From NCBI GenBank assembly GCA_902797915.1, contig CADBUK010000170.1:1-8381 (forward strand): a stretch of 8,381 nt of DNA, in the 5' to 3' direction. Source of the stretch: Oscillospiraceae bacterium. Its GTDB lineage: Bacteria; Bacillota; Clostridia; Oscillospirales; Acutalibacteraceae. The notes beneath the pieces were generated by a model, which saw nothing but the letters and a program-made list of their open reading frames with translations, was not told the origin of the DNA and made no database searches. Position numbers and translations under genes: made by a program. Of this stretch, positions 1-6,634 are shown one piece after another (the stretch's first letter is position 1; each line of letters begins with the position of its first letter).

Positions 1-217
1 CGTTAATCGTACCGTCGCGCAAATCTTTTTCGTGGCGGGTAAGGTGCTTTTTAGCCTCCGCAGCCCTTTGGCTTGCCCTGCCGAACAGCAGCAGAACAAC
101 AACCAGCACCGCCAAAAGCATAAACACTATTACGGGAAGGGATATAACCACCGTTGATGTGTCGGGGTTTGCGCCCGCAGCCACGTCGGCTATTTGAAAA
201 AGAGTTGATACTGCCAT
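1..217 (-). CDS. Membrane-anchored protein of unknown function, N-terminal 72 residues (cut by window edge)
   Basis: The reading frame starts at ATG 217-215 and stays open to the left edge, so only the first 72 codons are visible. A good ribosome binding site (AGAGGAG) lies about 9 nt upstream, and a sigma-A type promoter lies 35 nt further upstream. The protein has an uncharged N-terminal stretch of about 22 residues (MAVSTLFQIADVAAGANPD...). It is followed by one strongly hydrophobic segment at residues 24-45, rich in Val and Leu, and then a charged, likely cytoplasmic helix rich in Arg, Lys, Glu and Ala (from residue 46). The positive charges after the segment predict N-terminus outside and C-terminus inside. 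I do not recognise the family. The helical charged stretch could begin a coiled coil. The start is well supported by the ribosome binding site and promoter; the function is unknown. Confidence 0.8.
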   Translation of the reverse strand, partial: MAVSTLFQIADVAAGANPDTSTVVISLPVIVFMLLAVLVVVLLLFGRASQRAAEAKKHLTRHEKDLRDGTIN

Positions 218-251
218 ATCAAAACACTCCTCTAACATCAAAATCTTCTAT

Positions 252-280
252 ATTATAGGACAGTCGGTTTCCATTTTCAA
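252..280 (-). promoter_or_regulatory. Sigma-A type promoter for the left-edge membrane protein gene
   Basis: On the minus strand there is TTGAAA (280-275), a 17-nt spacer and a perfect TATAAT (257-252). Transcription would start near 245, leaving a leader of about 28 nt that contains the AGAGGAG ribosome binding site of the gene starting at 217. It diverges from the plus-strand promoter at 322-349, with about 40 bp between the two -35 boxes. Confidence 0.75.
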
Positions 281-321
281 CATAAATTTTAAAATTGTTA
301 TATTATTATCAAAAGTTACAG

Positions 322-349
322 TTGATTTATTTTTAAAATTGTTTATAAT
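322..349 (+). promoter_or_regulatory. Sigma-A type promoter for the 44-residue membrane peptide gene
   Basis: TTGATT (322-327), a 16-nt spacer and a perfect TATAAT (344-349) lie in very AT-rich DNA. The predicted start is near 356, which leaves a leader of about 26 nt carrying AAGGGGG ahead of the ATG at 382. The spacer is one base shorter than ideal, but the -10 box is consensus. Confidence 0.7.
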
Positions 350-381
350 AGTATATGTAAATGTTTGAAGGGGGCTTCAAA

Positions 382-516
382 ATGAAAAAGGAAACGCTTT
401 TAATTGCAATTTTTGTTGCGCTTATTATATTATGGTTTACGGAAACCCTTGGTATGTACAAAACCTCAAGGGTGCTCGGCGGCGCAATTGATTTGGGGTT
501 TGCACTCCTCAGGTAG
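382..516 (+). CDS. Small single-pass membrane protein, 44 residues, unknown function
   Basis: The frame runs from ATG 382 to TAG 514-516 and encodes 44 residues. The start is supported by an AAGGGGG ribosome binding site 7 nt upstream, a consensus-like promoter at 322-349 and a strong terminator beginning 15 nt after the stop, so it is a complete monocistronic unit. The peptide begins MKKETLLIAIFVALIILWF, a short basic start followed by a hydrophobic helix at about residues 5-19. A polar middle (TETLGMYKTSR) and a Gly/Ala/Leu-rich, possibly amphipathic tail (VLGGAIDLGFALLR) follow. It has no cysteine and no signal-peptidase site that I can see, so it probably stays in the membrane. I do not recognise the family. 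Alternatives are a regulatory small membrane protein, a toxin-like peptide or a phase-specific structural peptide; none is demonstrated. Confidence 0.75.
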   Translation: MKKETLLIAIFVALIILWFTETLGMYKTSRVLGGAIDLGFALLR

Positions 517-531
517 AAAAAGGCATAATTT

Positions 532-566
532 AACGGCAGAGGAAATCCTCTGCCGTTTTTTATTTT
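532..566 (+). terminator. Rho-independent terminator of the small membrane protein gene
   Basis: An 11-bp perfect stem (AACGGCAGAGG paired with CCTCTGCCGTT, 532-542 with 547-557) has a 4-nt loop and is followed by a T-rich tract to 566. It works well for plus-strand transcription. Read on the minus strand the same stem lacks a proper U-tract (AAATTATG follows), so it would be at best a weak terminator for the operon arriving from the right. Confidence 0.88.
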
Positions 567-592
567 GAAGGTTTGGGTTTGCGGAGCAGAAC

Positions 593-614
593 GGGACGCC
601 GAGGTCGGCGTCCC
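593..614. repeat. Perfect GC-rich palindrome, probably a dispersed intergenic repeat
   Basis: GGGACGCCGA and TCGGCGTCCC form a perfect 10-bp inverted repeat around a 2-bp centre (GG). No T-tract follows on either strand, so it is not an ordinary terminator. The surrounding style (an arm ending in TCCCCTACAA) resembles short palindromic intergenic elements common in Clostridia genomes. That it is repeated elsewhere is an inference, since this window contains only one copy. Confidence 0.5.
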
Positions 615-667
615 CTACAATCTTACAGAAGGGTTTGTTGGGAGCGCAGCGACGCTTAACTGTCCGC

Positions 668-698
668 TGGTCACTGACCACTGCCGAGCTTGCTCGGC
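668..698. repeat. Two adjacent palindromes directly after the operon's last stop codon
   Basis: TGGTCA-C-TGACCA (668-680) and GCCGAGC-TT-GCTCGGC (683-698) are both perfect inverted repeats, separated by 2 bp. In the operon transcript the second follows the TAA stop at 701-699 with no gap. It could act as a 3'-end stabilising hairpin. Neither is followed by a U-run, so intrinsic termination is not supported. Together with 593-614 they suggest a mosaic of short repeat units in the 3' region. Confidence 0.5.
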
Positions 699-2693
699 TT
701 ACCCAATCTCAATTCCGTGCGCTTTGAGATAATCAATAGTGCGGGTGTCCCCGTCCAGAATTTCAATCGAGTATGTGTCAAGGCAATCGCCGTGAACATC
801 GCCCTCATAAAAATCGTCGCTGTTTGCAAACGCTTTGAATTGTTCCCAGCTCATTGCGGCAATTTTATCATTGTAAGCCTTTGTTGCCATATCGGAATAA
901 ACGTACAAAACAATCGTGCCGACATTATGCTCGCTGTAATCATAGTAATAATCATCCGCAGCGTCAAAATAGTAAAAATAATTATTTGTTGCAAAGAAGG
1001 TTTCAGCGCTTTCATTTGCCTTATCGGCAACAAGGCAGTCCAAAAGCTCGGCATAATTATCCGTAACGTTTTCGGCACGCGTAACGTCATAGTTATTTTC
1101 GTAATAAACGTCGCCGTACTCGTCCGTTTGCGGCGTAAGGTCAAAAACGTCAACGCCCGCGAACGCAAGCTTGCTGAGGTCAACGTTAAACGGCTCTGAC
1201 TGGCTGATAATTTCTTCCGTCTGGTACAGCGCCCTTGCCTCCTCGCTTATAAGGCTTGAGTTTACGGAATACTGCCTTGCAACCGTTCTGCCGTCCTTGA
1301 GATGATACTTGATTTCAAAGCCCATATCGCCGTAATAGTATTCGTAATCCGAAAGCAGATTGTTTACGGAGCTTCTGCTTTTAACAATAACATCGTCAGA
1401 AACAACCTTTTCGTGCAGGGCGATAACCTTTTCAATTCCGTCCGCGCTTGTTACGGTATAAGCCTCCTCCGTGCCGCCGCCATAGGCGTAAAACAGCATA
1501 TTGAAAACGCTCATTGAGACGTTTGAATACGTAAAGCTGTCGTTAGTAAGCTCAACGCTTTCAACCTCATCCGCCTGCGGAACGTATTTTACAAACGAGC
1601 TGTGGCTCGGCAAATACACCGCGGTTATGAATACCACGCACGCAACGCCTGTGCAGACAAGGGTAATTAGCGTTTCCTTTGTAAACGCCTTTTTGTAGAA
1701 TATCGCCGTGTAAATCAGCGTTGCAACAACCGCCGTAACAACGCCTACGCCGATAACAGCCGCAAAGTTCTGAATAGTGCCGAAGCGCATAAACGCGTAA
1801 ATCTGCAGCAGCGCAAGGAAGAAGAACGGAACGATTTTTCCCGTAAGGGAAACCTCCGCAACCTCTGCCTTTCTTTTCTTAAACACAAGCAGACCGATAA
1901 CGTACGCGGCGGCTATTTCAACGGCGGAAATTACGAACAGCGGCTTAACCGAGCCGTAATAGCCGTAATTGCTTTCAAACGCGCAGATTGCGTTTCCTAC
2001 GGGGCTGAGCGCCGCAAGGCCTATGCTCTGCCTGATAACGCCCCAGATATAGTTAATATTTGTTGCAACGCCCGTGCAGGCAAGCGGCGCGCTTATAAGC
2101 GCAATTGCGGCAAGCACGAAATAGTGCAGCTTTTTGCCCGCAAGCACCGCGCAGAGCAGCAGAATGGCAAAGGCGGCAAGGAGCGCAAGCAGCATTGCCG
2201 CTAATATAACCAACACATACTTTTCAAAATAGAAGCTTGTGTTTGGCACGGTGGTTGTTTTGATGATTGCAGCGAACGCAAAAACGCCCGCGCAGAACGA
2301 AACCGCGTTAGTAACGAAGCCGAACAAAAAGCCCGAGTTAAAGTATTCCGCCCTTGTAATCGGCGAGGCAAAATAATAATCGCAGGAGCGTTTTTTGTAA
2401 ATCTCCTTAAAATAACGCACGCAGGCGAACAAATCGTAAACGCCGATAATTGCGCACAGAAAACCGCCGAATTTCAGAAATTCATCGTCAACACGGTAGC
2501 TCTGAACCGCGTTGGCGGCGTTGTTAATATAATCATAATCATAATTGTAATTGTACTCCTGCACGGTTGCCGTTGCGAAAATAATGCCCGCGATAATTGA
2601 AAGCAGCAGTATAATTACCGCGCCTGCCCAGCGGCGCTTTAACAGCTTTTTGAAAGCTGCAATAAACTTAGAACGTGAATTTGTTGATGTCAT
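699..2693 (-). CDS. ABC-2-type large permease, nine predicted helices plus a 300-residue ectodomain
   Basis: This is the membrane subunit encoded next to the YtrB/BcrA-type ATPase and probably forms its transporter. I chose ATG 2693-2691 (664 residues) because GGAGG lies 9 nt upstream. An ATG further upstream at 2789 would overlap the ATPase gene by 122 nt and add a charged N-terminus. Predicted helices are at about 22-42, 76-96, 120-145, 158-184, 188-212, 254-271, 287-305, 308-331 and 340-361. Positive loops (residues 97-103, 186-190, 272-277, 333-339) place the N-terminus inside and the C-terminus outside. Cytoplasmic loop 104-119 contains ASPITRAEYF, typical of ABC-2 permeases at the site contacting the ATPase. 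The first outer loop has YNYNYDYDY (47-55). The tail from 363 is an extracytoplasmic domain rich in Tyr, Asp and Asn, for example near 567-588. Its C-terminal tail resembles nothing I recognise. ABC-2 membership is likely; the substrate is unknown. Confidence 0.85.
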   Translation of the reverse strand: MTSTNSRSKFIAAFKKLLKRRWAGAVIILLLSIIAGIIFATATVQEYNYNYDYDYINNAANAVQSYRVDDEFLKFGGFLCAIIGVYDLFACVRYFKEIYKKRSCDYYFASPITRAEYFNSGFLFGFVTNAVSFCAGVFAFAAIIKTTTVPNTSFYFEKYVLVILAAMLLALLAAFAILLLCAVLAGKKLHYFVLAAIALISAPLACTGVATNINYIWGVIRQSIGLAALSPVGNAICAFESNYGYYGSVKPLFVISAVEIAAAYVIGLLVFKKRKAEVAEVSLTGKIVPFFFLALLQIYAFMRFGTIQNFAAVIGVGVVTAVVATLIYTAIFYKKAFTKETLITLVCTGVACVVFITAVYLPSHSSFVKYVPQADEVESVELTNDSFTYSNVSMSVFNMLFYAYGGGTEEAYTVTSADGIEKVIALHEKVVSDDVIVKSRSSVNNLLSDYEYYYGDMGFEIKYHLKDGRTVARQYSVNSSLISEEARALYQTEEIISQSEPFNVDLSKLAFAGVDVFDLTPQTDEYGDVYYENNYDVTRAENVTDNYAELLDCLVADKANESAETFFATNNYFYYFDAADDYYYDYSEHNVGTIVLYVYSDMATKAYNDKIAAMSWEQFKAFANSDDFYEGDVHGDCLDTYSIEILDGDTRTIDYLKAHGIEIG

Positions 2694-3570
2694 AGCCTGC
2701 AACCTCCATTTCGCTGATAAATAATTCTTCAAGTGTGAGCGGCAGGGTTTCAAGGAACACGGGACTTTCAGCCGCAAGAACTGCGTCAATTTCGTCCTTA
2801 TTGCCCTTAACCGTCATTGTTATCATCTTACCCTGACGGGCTTCCTTAACAATGTTAAGCTTTGCGCGCAGCGGCTCAAGCTGAGCCTCGTCGGGCAGAA
2901 CGAACTGCACGCGGAACATACCCATAGCTTCGGAGTCAATATCCTTTTCCATAAGTATTCCGCCGAGGTGCAGCAGCCCGATATGGTCGCAGAAGCCCTC
3001 AAGCTCGCGCAGATTATGCCCCGCGATAACAACCGTTGCGCCCGTTTCCTCAACGTAATCAATAAGAATTCGCTTAACAAGCTCGCGTATAACGGGGTCA
3101 AGCCCGTCAAAAACCTCGTCAAACAGAATGTACTCGGGGTTGTATGACAGCGCAAGAATTATCGCCGACTGGCGCTGCATACCCTTGCTCATTGTGGAAA
3201 TTTTCTGATAAGGGTCAATCGGGAAGGCGGCTTTAAGCTTTGTAAAGCGAATATCGTCCCAGCCCGAATACATATCCTTATAATACTGCGCCATACTGTC
3301 AAGCGTAACGCCGCTGTAGAAATACGGAAAATCGGAAACAAACGCGGTTTTTTCCTTAACGGCATTGTTTTCAAACGGGGTTTCGCCGTCAAGATAAGCG
3401 TTGCCGCTGTCAGGCTCAAAAACGCCCGCGATTATGCGCAGCAGGGTGCTTTTGCCCGCGCCGTTTGAGCCTACAAGCCCGAACACCGAGCCCTTTTCAA
3501 TATTAAATGAAACCTCGTTAAGCGCTTTGGTTGCGCCGAAGGTTTTTGTAATCCCCTTTATCTCAATCAT
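2668..3570 (-). CDS. ABC transporter ATPase, YtrB/BcrA type, 300 residues
   Basis: This cytoplasmic ATPase powers the adjacent permease, which starts inside its 3' end (26-nt overlap). Motifs in order are Walker A GSNGAGKST (34-42), a signature-like MSKGMQRQ (127-134), Walker B YILFDE (147-152, with D151 and E152), D-loop GLDP (156-159) and switch His185 in AGHNL. The signature is SKGM rather than SGGQ, and the Q-loop position appears to hold Asp (VSDFPYFY, D80) instead of Gln. Both occur in the YtrB/drug-exporter branch as I know it. After the core, residues about 215-300 form an extra C-terminal domain, as in many BcrA/YtrB-like ATPases. The start at 3570 overlaps the repressor stop by 4 nt (ATGA) and has GGAGGG 7-8 nt upstream. 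It is confidently an ABC ATPase; the exact substrate class is not determined. Confidence 0.95.
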   Translation of the reverse strand: MIEIKGITKTFGATKALNEVSFNIEKGSVFGLVGSNGAGKSTLLRIIAGVFEPDSGNAYLDGETPFENNAVKEKTAFVSDFPYFYSGVTLDSMAQYYKDMYSGWDDIRFTKLKAAFPIDPYQKISTMSKGMQRQSAIILALSYNPEYILFDEVFDGLDPVIRELVKRILIDYVEETGATVVIAGHNLRELEGFCDHIGLLHLGGILMEKDIDSEAMGMFRVQFVLPDEAQLEPLRAKLNIVKEARQGKMITMTVKGNKDEIDAVLAAESPVFLETLPLTLEELFISEMEVAGYDINKFTF

Positions 3571-3929
3571 TCTTCATCCCTCCAAAGCTCATTGACAAAT
3601 TTCATCACGCTGTCCTTTGAAACGCCCGCGTTTTTTGCGTCCTGCAAGGCGGTGTTCAGCTGATTTTTCGCCAAAACCTGAATTTCGTTAAGTTCCCTTG
3701 AGGCAACAAAAATTCCCTTGCCCGGAACGGTGTAAAGAACGCCGTTTTGCTCCAGGTTTTTATACGCCTTTGCAACGGTGTTCGGGTTAATGCCGAGCTG
3801 TGTTGCAAGCGCGCGGACCGAGGGCAGCATTTCCCCCGCCTCAAAAGCGCCGAGATTGATGTACTTGACAATGCTTTTTTCAATCTGGGAATAGATTGGC
3901 TCTCTGCTTGTTGTGTTTATAACAAACAT
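3567..3929 (-). CDS. GntR-family transcriptional repressor, YtrA subfamily
   Basis: This 120-residue cytoplasmic DNA-binding protein has an N-terminal winged helix-turn-helix at about residues 8-76. It shows the family hallmarks PIYSQIEKSI (11-20), LPSVRALATQLGINPNTVAK (35-54, recognition helix) and the wing GKGIFV (70-75). Only about 40 residues follow, forming a short helical dimerisation tail. There is no FCD or UTRA effector domain, which is typical of the YtrA subfamily. It sits fourth in the operon, 19 nt after the FtsX-like permease gene. Its ribosome binding site AAGGTGG is 6 nt before the ATG, and its stop overlaps the ATPase start (ATGA). There is no space for its own promoter, so it is made from the operon promoter. 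It very likely represses that promoter through the twin inverted repeats at 7372-7438, whose spacing matches the B. subtilis YtrA operator. Orthology to ytrA is probable but not proven, so no symbol is given. Confidence 0.93.
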   Translation of the reverse strand: MFVINTTSREPIYSQIEKSIVKYINLGAFEAGEMLPSVRALATQLGINPNTVAKAYKNLEQNGVLYTVPGKGIFVASRELNEIQVLAKNQLNTALQDAKNAGVSKDSVMKFVNELWRDEE

Positions 3930-3948
3930 ATATTACCACCTTAATTCT

Positions 3949-5277
3949 TCATTCATTATGGATTGCGGTAAGCGCGCTGACCTTAACAGAGCGGTTTGCA
4001 GGCGCAATGCCCGCCACAACGCCGACCAGAACGGCAAAGCCGATTCCGAGCAGCACAAGCCACGGAGGAACCGAGGAAACGTAAATCTGCATTCCGTCCT
4101 CCATCTGACTCATTGAACTGATAACCGCCCGCGCAACCGCGTTTGCGACAGCCGAAATAATTATACTGATTATTATGCCGATTGTGCCGCCCGTAAGACC
4201 GATTATGCCCGCTTCGTAAAGAAACATAGCCTTGATGTCCTTAATGTCGCAGCCGATAACCTTCATTATTCCGATTTCCTTTGTGCGCTCATAAACAGAC
4301 ATAACCATCGTGTTGCTTATACCGAAGGCGGCAACAAGCATTGAAACCGCGCCGATTGCGCCGAGTATAAGCTGAACCACCTTCATAATTTTTTTGGTGT
4401 ACTCCAGCCCCTCCTCGTCCGAAATGCAGCCGAGCCCCGTTTTGTTGATTTTATTCTGAACGTCCTTTACGTTTTCCATTTCGTCAACATAAACCCAGAC
4501 GTCAGAATACTGCAGCGTTGCCTTTTCGCCCGTGGGGTTCAGCTTGTTGTAATCCCTTACAAGCTGCTTTGCCGTTTCAATATCAACGTAAACGGTGCCT
4601 GACGAATAGTCAACCTTGTAATCGTTTTTAACAATGCCGCCTACCTTAATGCGCTTTTCGTTTGTAACGGTGCTTGTGCCCTCGTTCTGATTATAAACGG
4701 GCGTGCCCATCATAAAAATATCTTTCATCGGGTCAATTTCGCAATCCGTAACTTCATAATTATCGTCATATTTATACTTAACGGGATTGCCCTGAGCGTC
4801 CGCGAAATTAATAACGACCTCCTTGCCGAAATAAACGGTTGAGGCTTTGTCGGCATAATTAAAGCTGCCTTCCGTAAGCTCGAAGCCGATTTGCTGCATA
4901 ACGTCAAAATCTATGCCCTTAATTTCTGCGTACTGAAGGGAATATTTGCCGCGGGAAATGCTTGTGTAGCCGTTAACGTTAACAATGGGTACAACCAAAT
5001 TAACGTGCTCAAGCCCCTGCAGGTAGCTGACGGCGTTATCGTCAAGCGCAACCTCCTCCCCGCCGTCCTCGCCGTAGCCGCTGTAAACGGTAATTTTATT
5101 AAGCGAATTATCCGAGGAGTACTGGGCGGTTACCATCTTATCAATGCCGACGCCGATGGAAACCATTATTACAATTGCGCAGGTGCCGATAATTACGCCG
5201 ATAACCGTAAGCCAGGTGCGTGTTTTGCGGTTTCTGAGATTGCTCAGCGCCATCTGAAAAAGGTCAGATTTCTTCAT
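3949..5277 (-). CDS. FtsX/MacB-type ABC permease, 442 residues (YtrF-like)
   Basis: This is the membrane subunit of a MacB/LolC-type transporter, which usually works by mechanotransmission rather than by a classical channel. The N-terminal segment MALSNLRNRKTRTWLTVIGV (9-28) is a MacB-family signature and leads into helix 1 (about 21-44). Residues 45-298 form the large extracytoplasmic domain. Three C-terminal helices follow at about 299-322, 352-380 and 405-425, with the conserved loop YERTKEIGIMKVIG (329-342) after the second helix and a conserved ending SALTAIHNE. The topology, one plus three helices, fits the family. The ATP-binding partner is the MacB-type ATPase at 6631-7344. The start codon overlaps the upstream gene by 14 nt. 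Its own ribosome binding site is weak (AAGGG about 11 nt away), so translational coupling is likely. It resembles YtrF in role and size class. The transported or sensed molecule is unknown. Confidence 0.93.
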   Translation of the reverse strand: MKKSDLFQMALSNLRNRKTRTWLTVIGVIIGTCAIVIMVSIGVGIDKMVTAQYSSDNSLNKITVYSGYGEDGGEEVALDDNAVSYLQGLEHVNLVVPIVNVNGYTSISRGKYSLQYAEIKGIDFDVMQQIGFELTEGSFNYADKASTVYFGKEVVINFADAQGNPVKYKYDDNYEVTDCEIDPMKDIFMMGTPVYNQNEGTSTVTNEKRIKVGGIVKNDYKVDYSSGTVYVDIETAKQLVRDYNKLNPTGEKATLQYSDVWVYVDEMENVKDVQNKINKTGLGCISDEEGLEYTKKIMKVVQLILGAIGAVSMLVAAFGISNTMVMSVYERTKEIGIMKVIGCDIKDIKAMFLYEAGIIGLTGGTIGIIISIIISAVANAVARAVISSMSQMEDGMQIYVSSVPPWLVLLGIGFAVLVGVVAGIAPANRSVKVSALTAIHNE

Positions 5278-6634
5278 CTATAACACTGCCCTTCCCTGCT
5301 TTTTTCTTTTTTACAACCTTAACAATAATTATAATCGCCGCAACCGTGCCGAGCAGCGCCGCAATTGAAATTACCGCAACTTTAATCGGGCTTGCGGTCG
5401 GGGTTACAATATCGTCCTCTCCGTTTTCAATATCCTCAAACGGATTAAACTCCTCCTCAACGGTAAGCTGAAAATCGGTTTGCGTGCTTTTCTTTTCGCC
5501 GTCCTCGTTTTCATATTCAAGAACGAGCACAACCTGCTTTTCGCCGAGGCTGTTAAACGTTACGGGCAGGGTGTAATTGCTTGAAAACTGGGTACCCGCC
5601 TCAATATTGCCTATGTAAGCGCTTGCAATAACGGTGTTGTTATCGTCAACAAGAACAACCTTGCAGTTTGAAAGCCTTGTCTGCCCGCTGTTTATAATCT
5701 GGAAGCCGCAGTCGTTTTCCTGCCCCTGCGTAACCTTCTGGTCTGCAAGGGTAATGCCCTCAAACGAAACCCTGTCGGGCTGGGCGGTGGGTATGCTCAT
5801 AACCAAATCCGCGCTGCCCGAAGCCTTTTCGCCGCCGTCGAAATACTCATAGCTGATTGAAGCGGAAATCGGGTAAATGCCCGACGGAATATTGTTCTGG
5901 CACTTAAACGCCTTTGTTATTGTTGCGGCACCCTTTGCGCCGATTGAGTCAACGGAAACGGTGTCCGTACCGTCCGCAACAACAAACGCCTCGCCGCCCG
6001 AAAGCTTAACAATTACGTTTTGCACCTTAATTGAGGAGGAGTTGTTTTTAACCGTAAAGCTGAGGCTGAAAACCTCTCCCCCGTTAACCTCCGCTCCGCC
6101 AAAGGAGAATTTTGATATCAGGAGCTGGGGTGTTAAATTTTGATTGTTGGACGGAGCAGAGGTTTCAAGCTGATTAACCTTAACGCTGAAGGTAAATTCC
6201 TCCGACGCGGAAAACTTTTCCTCGCCCTCAAAATATTCGTAAGAAACCGAGGCGGAAATTGCGTTCATACCCGCAGGGGCGTTGTCCGCACACACGAACG
6301 CCTTGCTGAAGGAAGCTGTGCCGCCCTTTGCAATCCTGTCCGCATAAACGGTGTCCGTGCCGCCGTTAACTGCAAACGCCTCGCCGCCTGAAAGGCGGAT
6401 TAACACGTTGCGCACGTCAACGTCGCTGCTTGTGTTTTTAAGCTTAAAGGTAAGGTTGAACGCCGTGCCGTTATAAACGGCCTTGTCCGCCGAAAAGCCC
6501 TCGGCAACAAGGTGGGGCGTTAAAATCGAAGAGGAATAGCCGTAGCCCTCCTCCTCTGCAAAAGCGGGCAAACCCACTGAAAGCAACATCAAAACCGCCG
6601 TTAAAACGGCAATAACGGGTTTAATTATTTTCAT
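5264..6634 (-). CDS. Secreted, membrane-anchored protein with three CARDB-like beta-sandwich repeats
   Basis: This 456-residue protein starts with a signal peptide (MKIIKPVIAVLTAVLMLLSV, probable cleavage after AFA-26). Two clearly homologous repeats lie at about 38-153 and 167-281, sharing the motifs LSGGEAF, GTDTV, KAF.C and ISAS.SYEYF. A third, more diverged beta-rich domain is at about 286-393. An acidic linker leads to one C-terminal transmembrane helix (about 416-440) with a KKKK stop-transfer and the tail DEEI. The repeats have the pattern of CARDB/COG1361 surface domains. The protein is therefore displayed outside and anchored at the C-terminus. The gene lies between the MacB-type ATPase (4-nt ATGA overlap; AGGAGG 7 nt before ATG) and its permease (14-nt overlap), which implies a stoichiometric partner that may bind ligand or couple to the permease's outer domain. 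No enzyme motif is visible. Partner role is inference. Confidence 0.85.
   Translation of the reverse strand: MKIIKPVIAVLTAVLMLLSVGLPAFAEEEGYGYSSSILTPHLVAEGFSADKAVYNGTAFNLTFKLKNTSSDVDVRNVLIRLSGGEAFAVNGGTDTVYADRIAKGGTASFSKAFVCADNAPAGMNAISASVSYEYFEGEEKFSASEEFTFSVKVNQLETSAPSNNQNLTPQLLISKFSFGGAEVNGGEVFSLSFTVKNNSSSIKVQNVIVKLSGGEAFVVADGTDTVSVDSIGAKGAATITKAFKCQNNIPSGIYPISASISYEYFDGGEKASGSADLVMSIPTAQPDRVSFEGITLADQKVTQGQENDCGFQIINSGQTRLSNCKVVLVDDNNTVIASAYIGNIEAGTQFSSNYTLPVTFNSLGEKQVVLVLEYENEDGEKKSTQTDFQLTVEEEFNPFEDIENGEDDIVTPTASPIKVAVISIAALLGTVAAIIIIVKVVKKKKAGKGSVIDEEI

Noticed and set aside
466..681. Minus-strand 71-codon ORF across the intergenic palindromes
   Set aside because: It overlaps the end of the small membrane gene, its terminator and the palindromes. 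The translation has no recognisable character.
593..698. CRISPR-like array from the palindromes
   Set aside because: The palindromes differ in sequence, are not evenly spaced and have no spacer-repeat pattern.
690..1199. Plus-strand 169-codon ORF with hydrophobic translation
   Set aside because: It lies wholly antisense to the permease C-terminal region, lacks a ribosome binding site, and its composition is what the opposite strand of a Tyr/Asp-rich gene would give.
2694..2789. Longer start for the large permease at 2789
   Set aside because: It would overlap the ATPase gene by 122 nt, while ATG 2693 has GGAGG 9 nt upstream and gives an N-terminus suited to a membrane protein.
4891..5283. 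Plus-strand 130-codon ORF
   Set aside because: It is antisense to the FtsX/MacB permease N-terminal part, with no ribosome binding site and no known motif.
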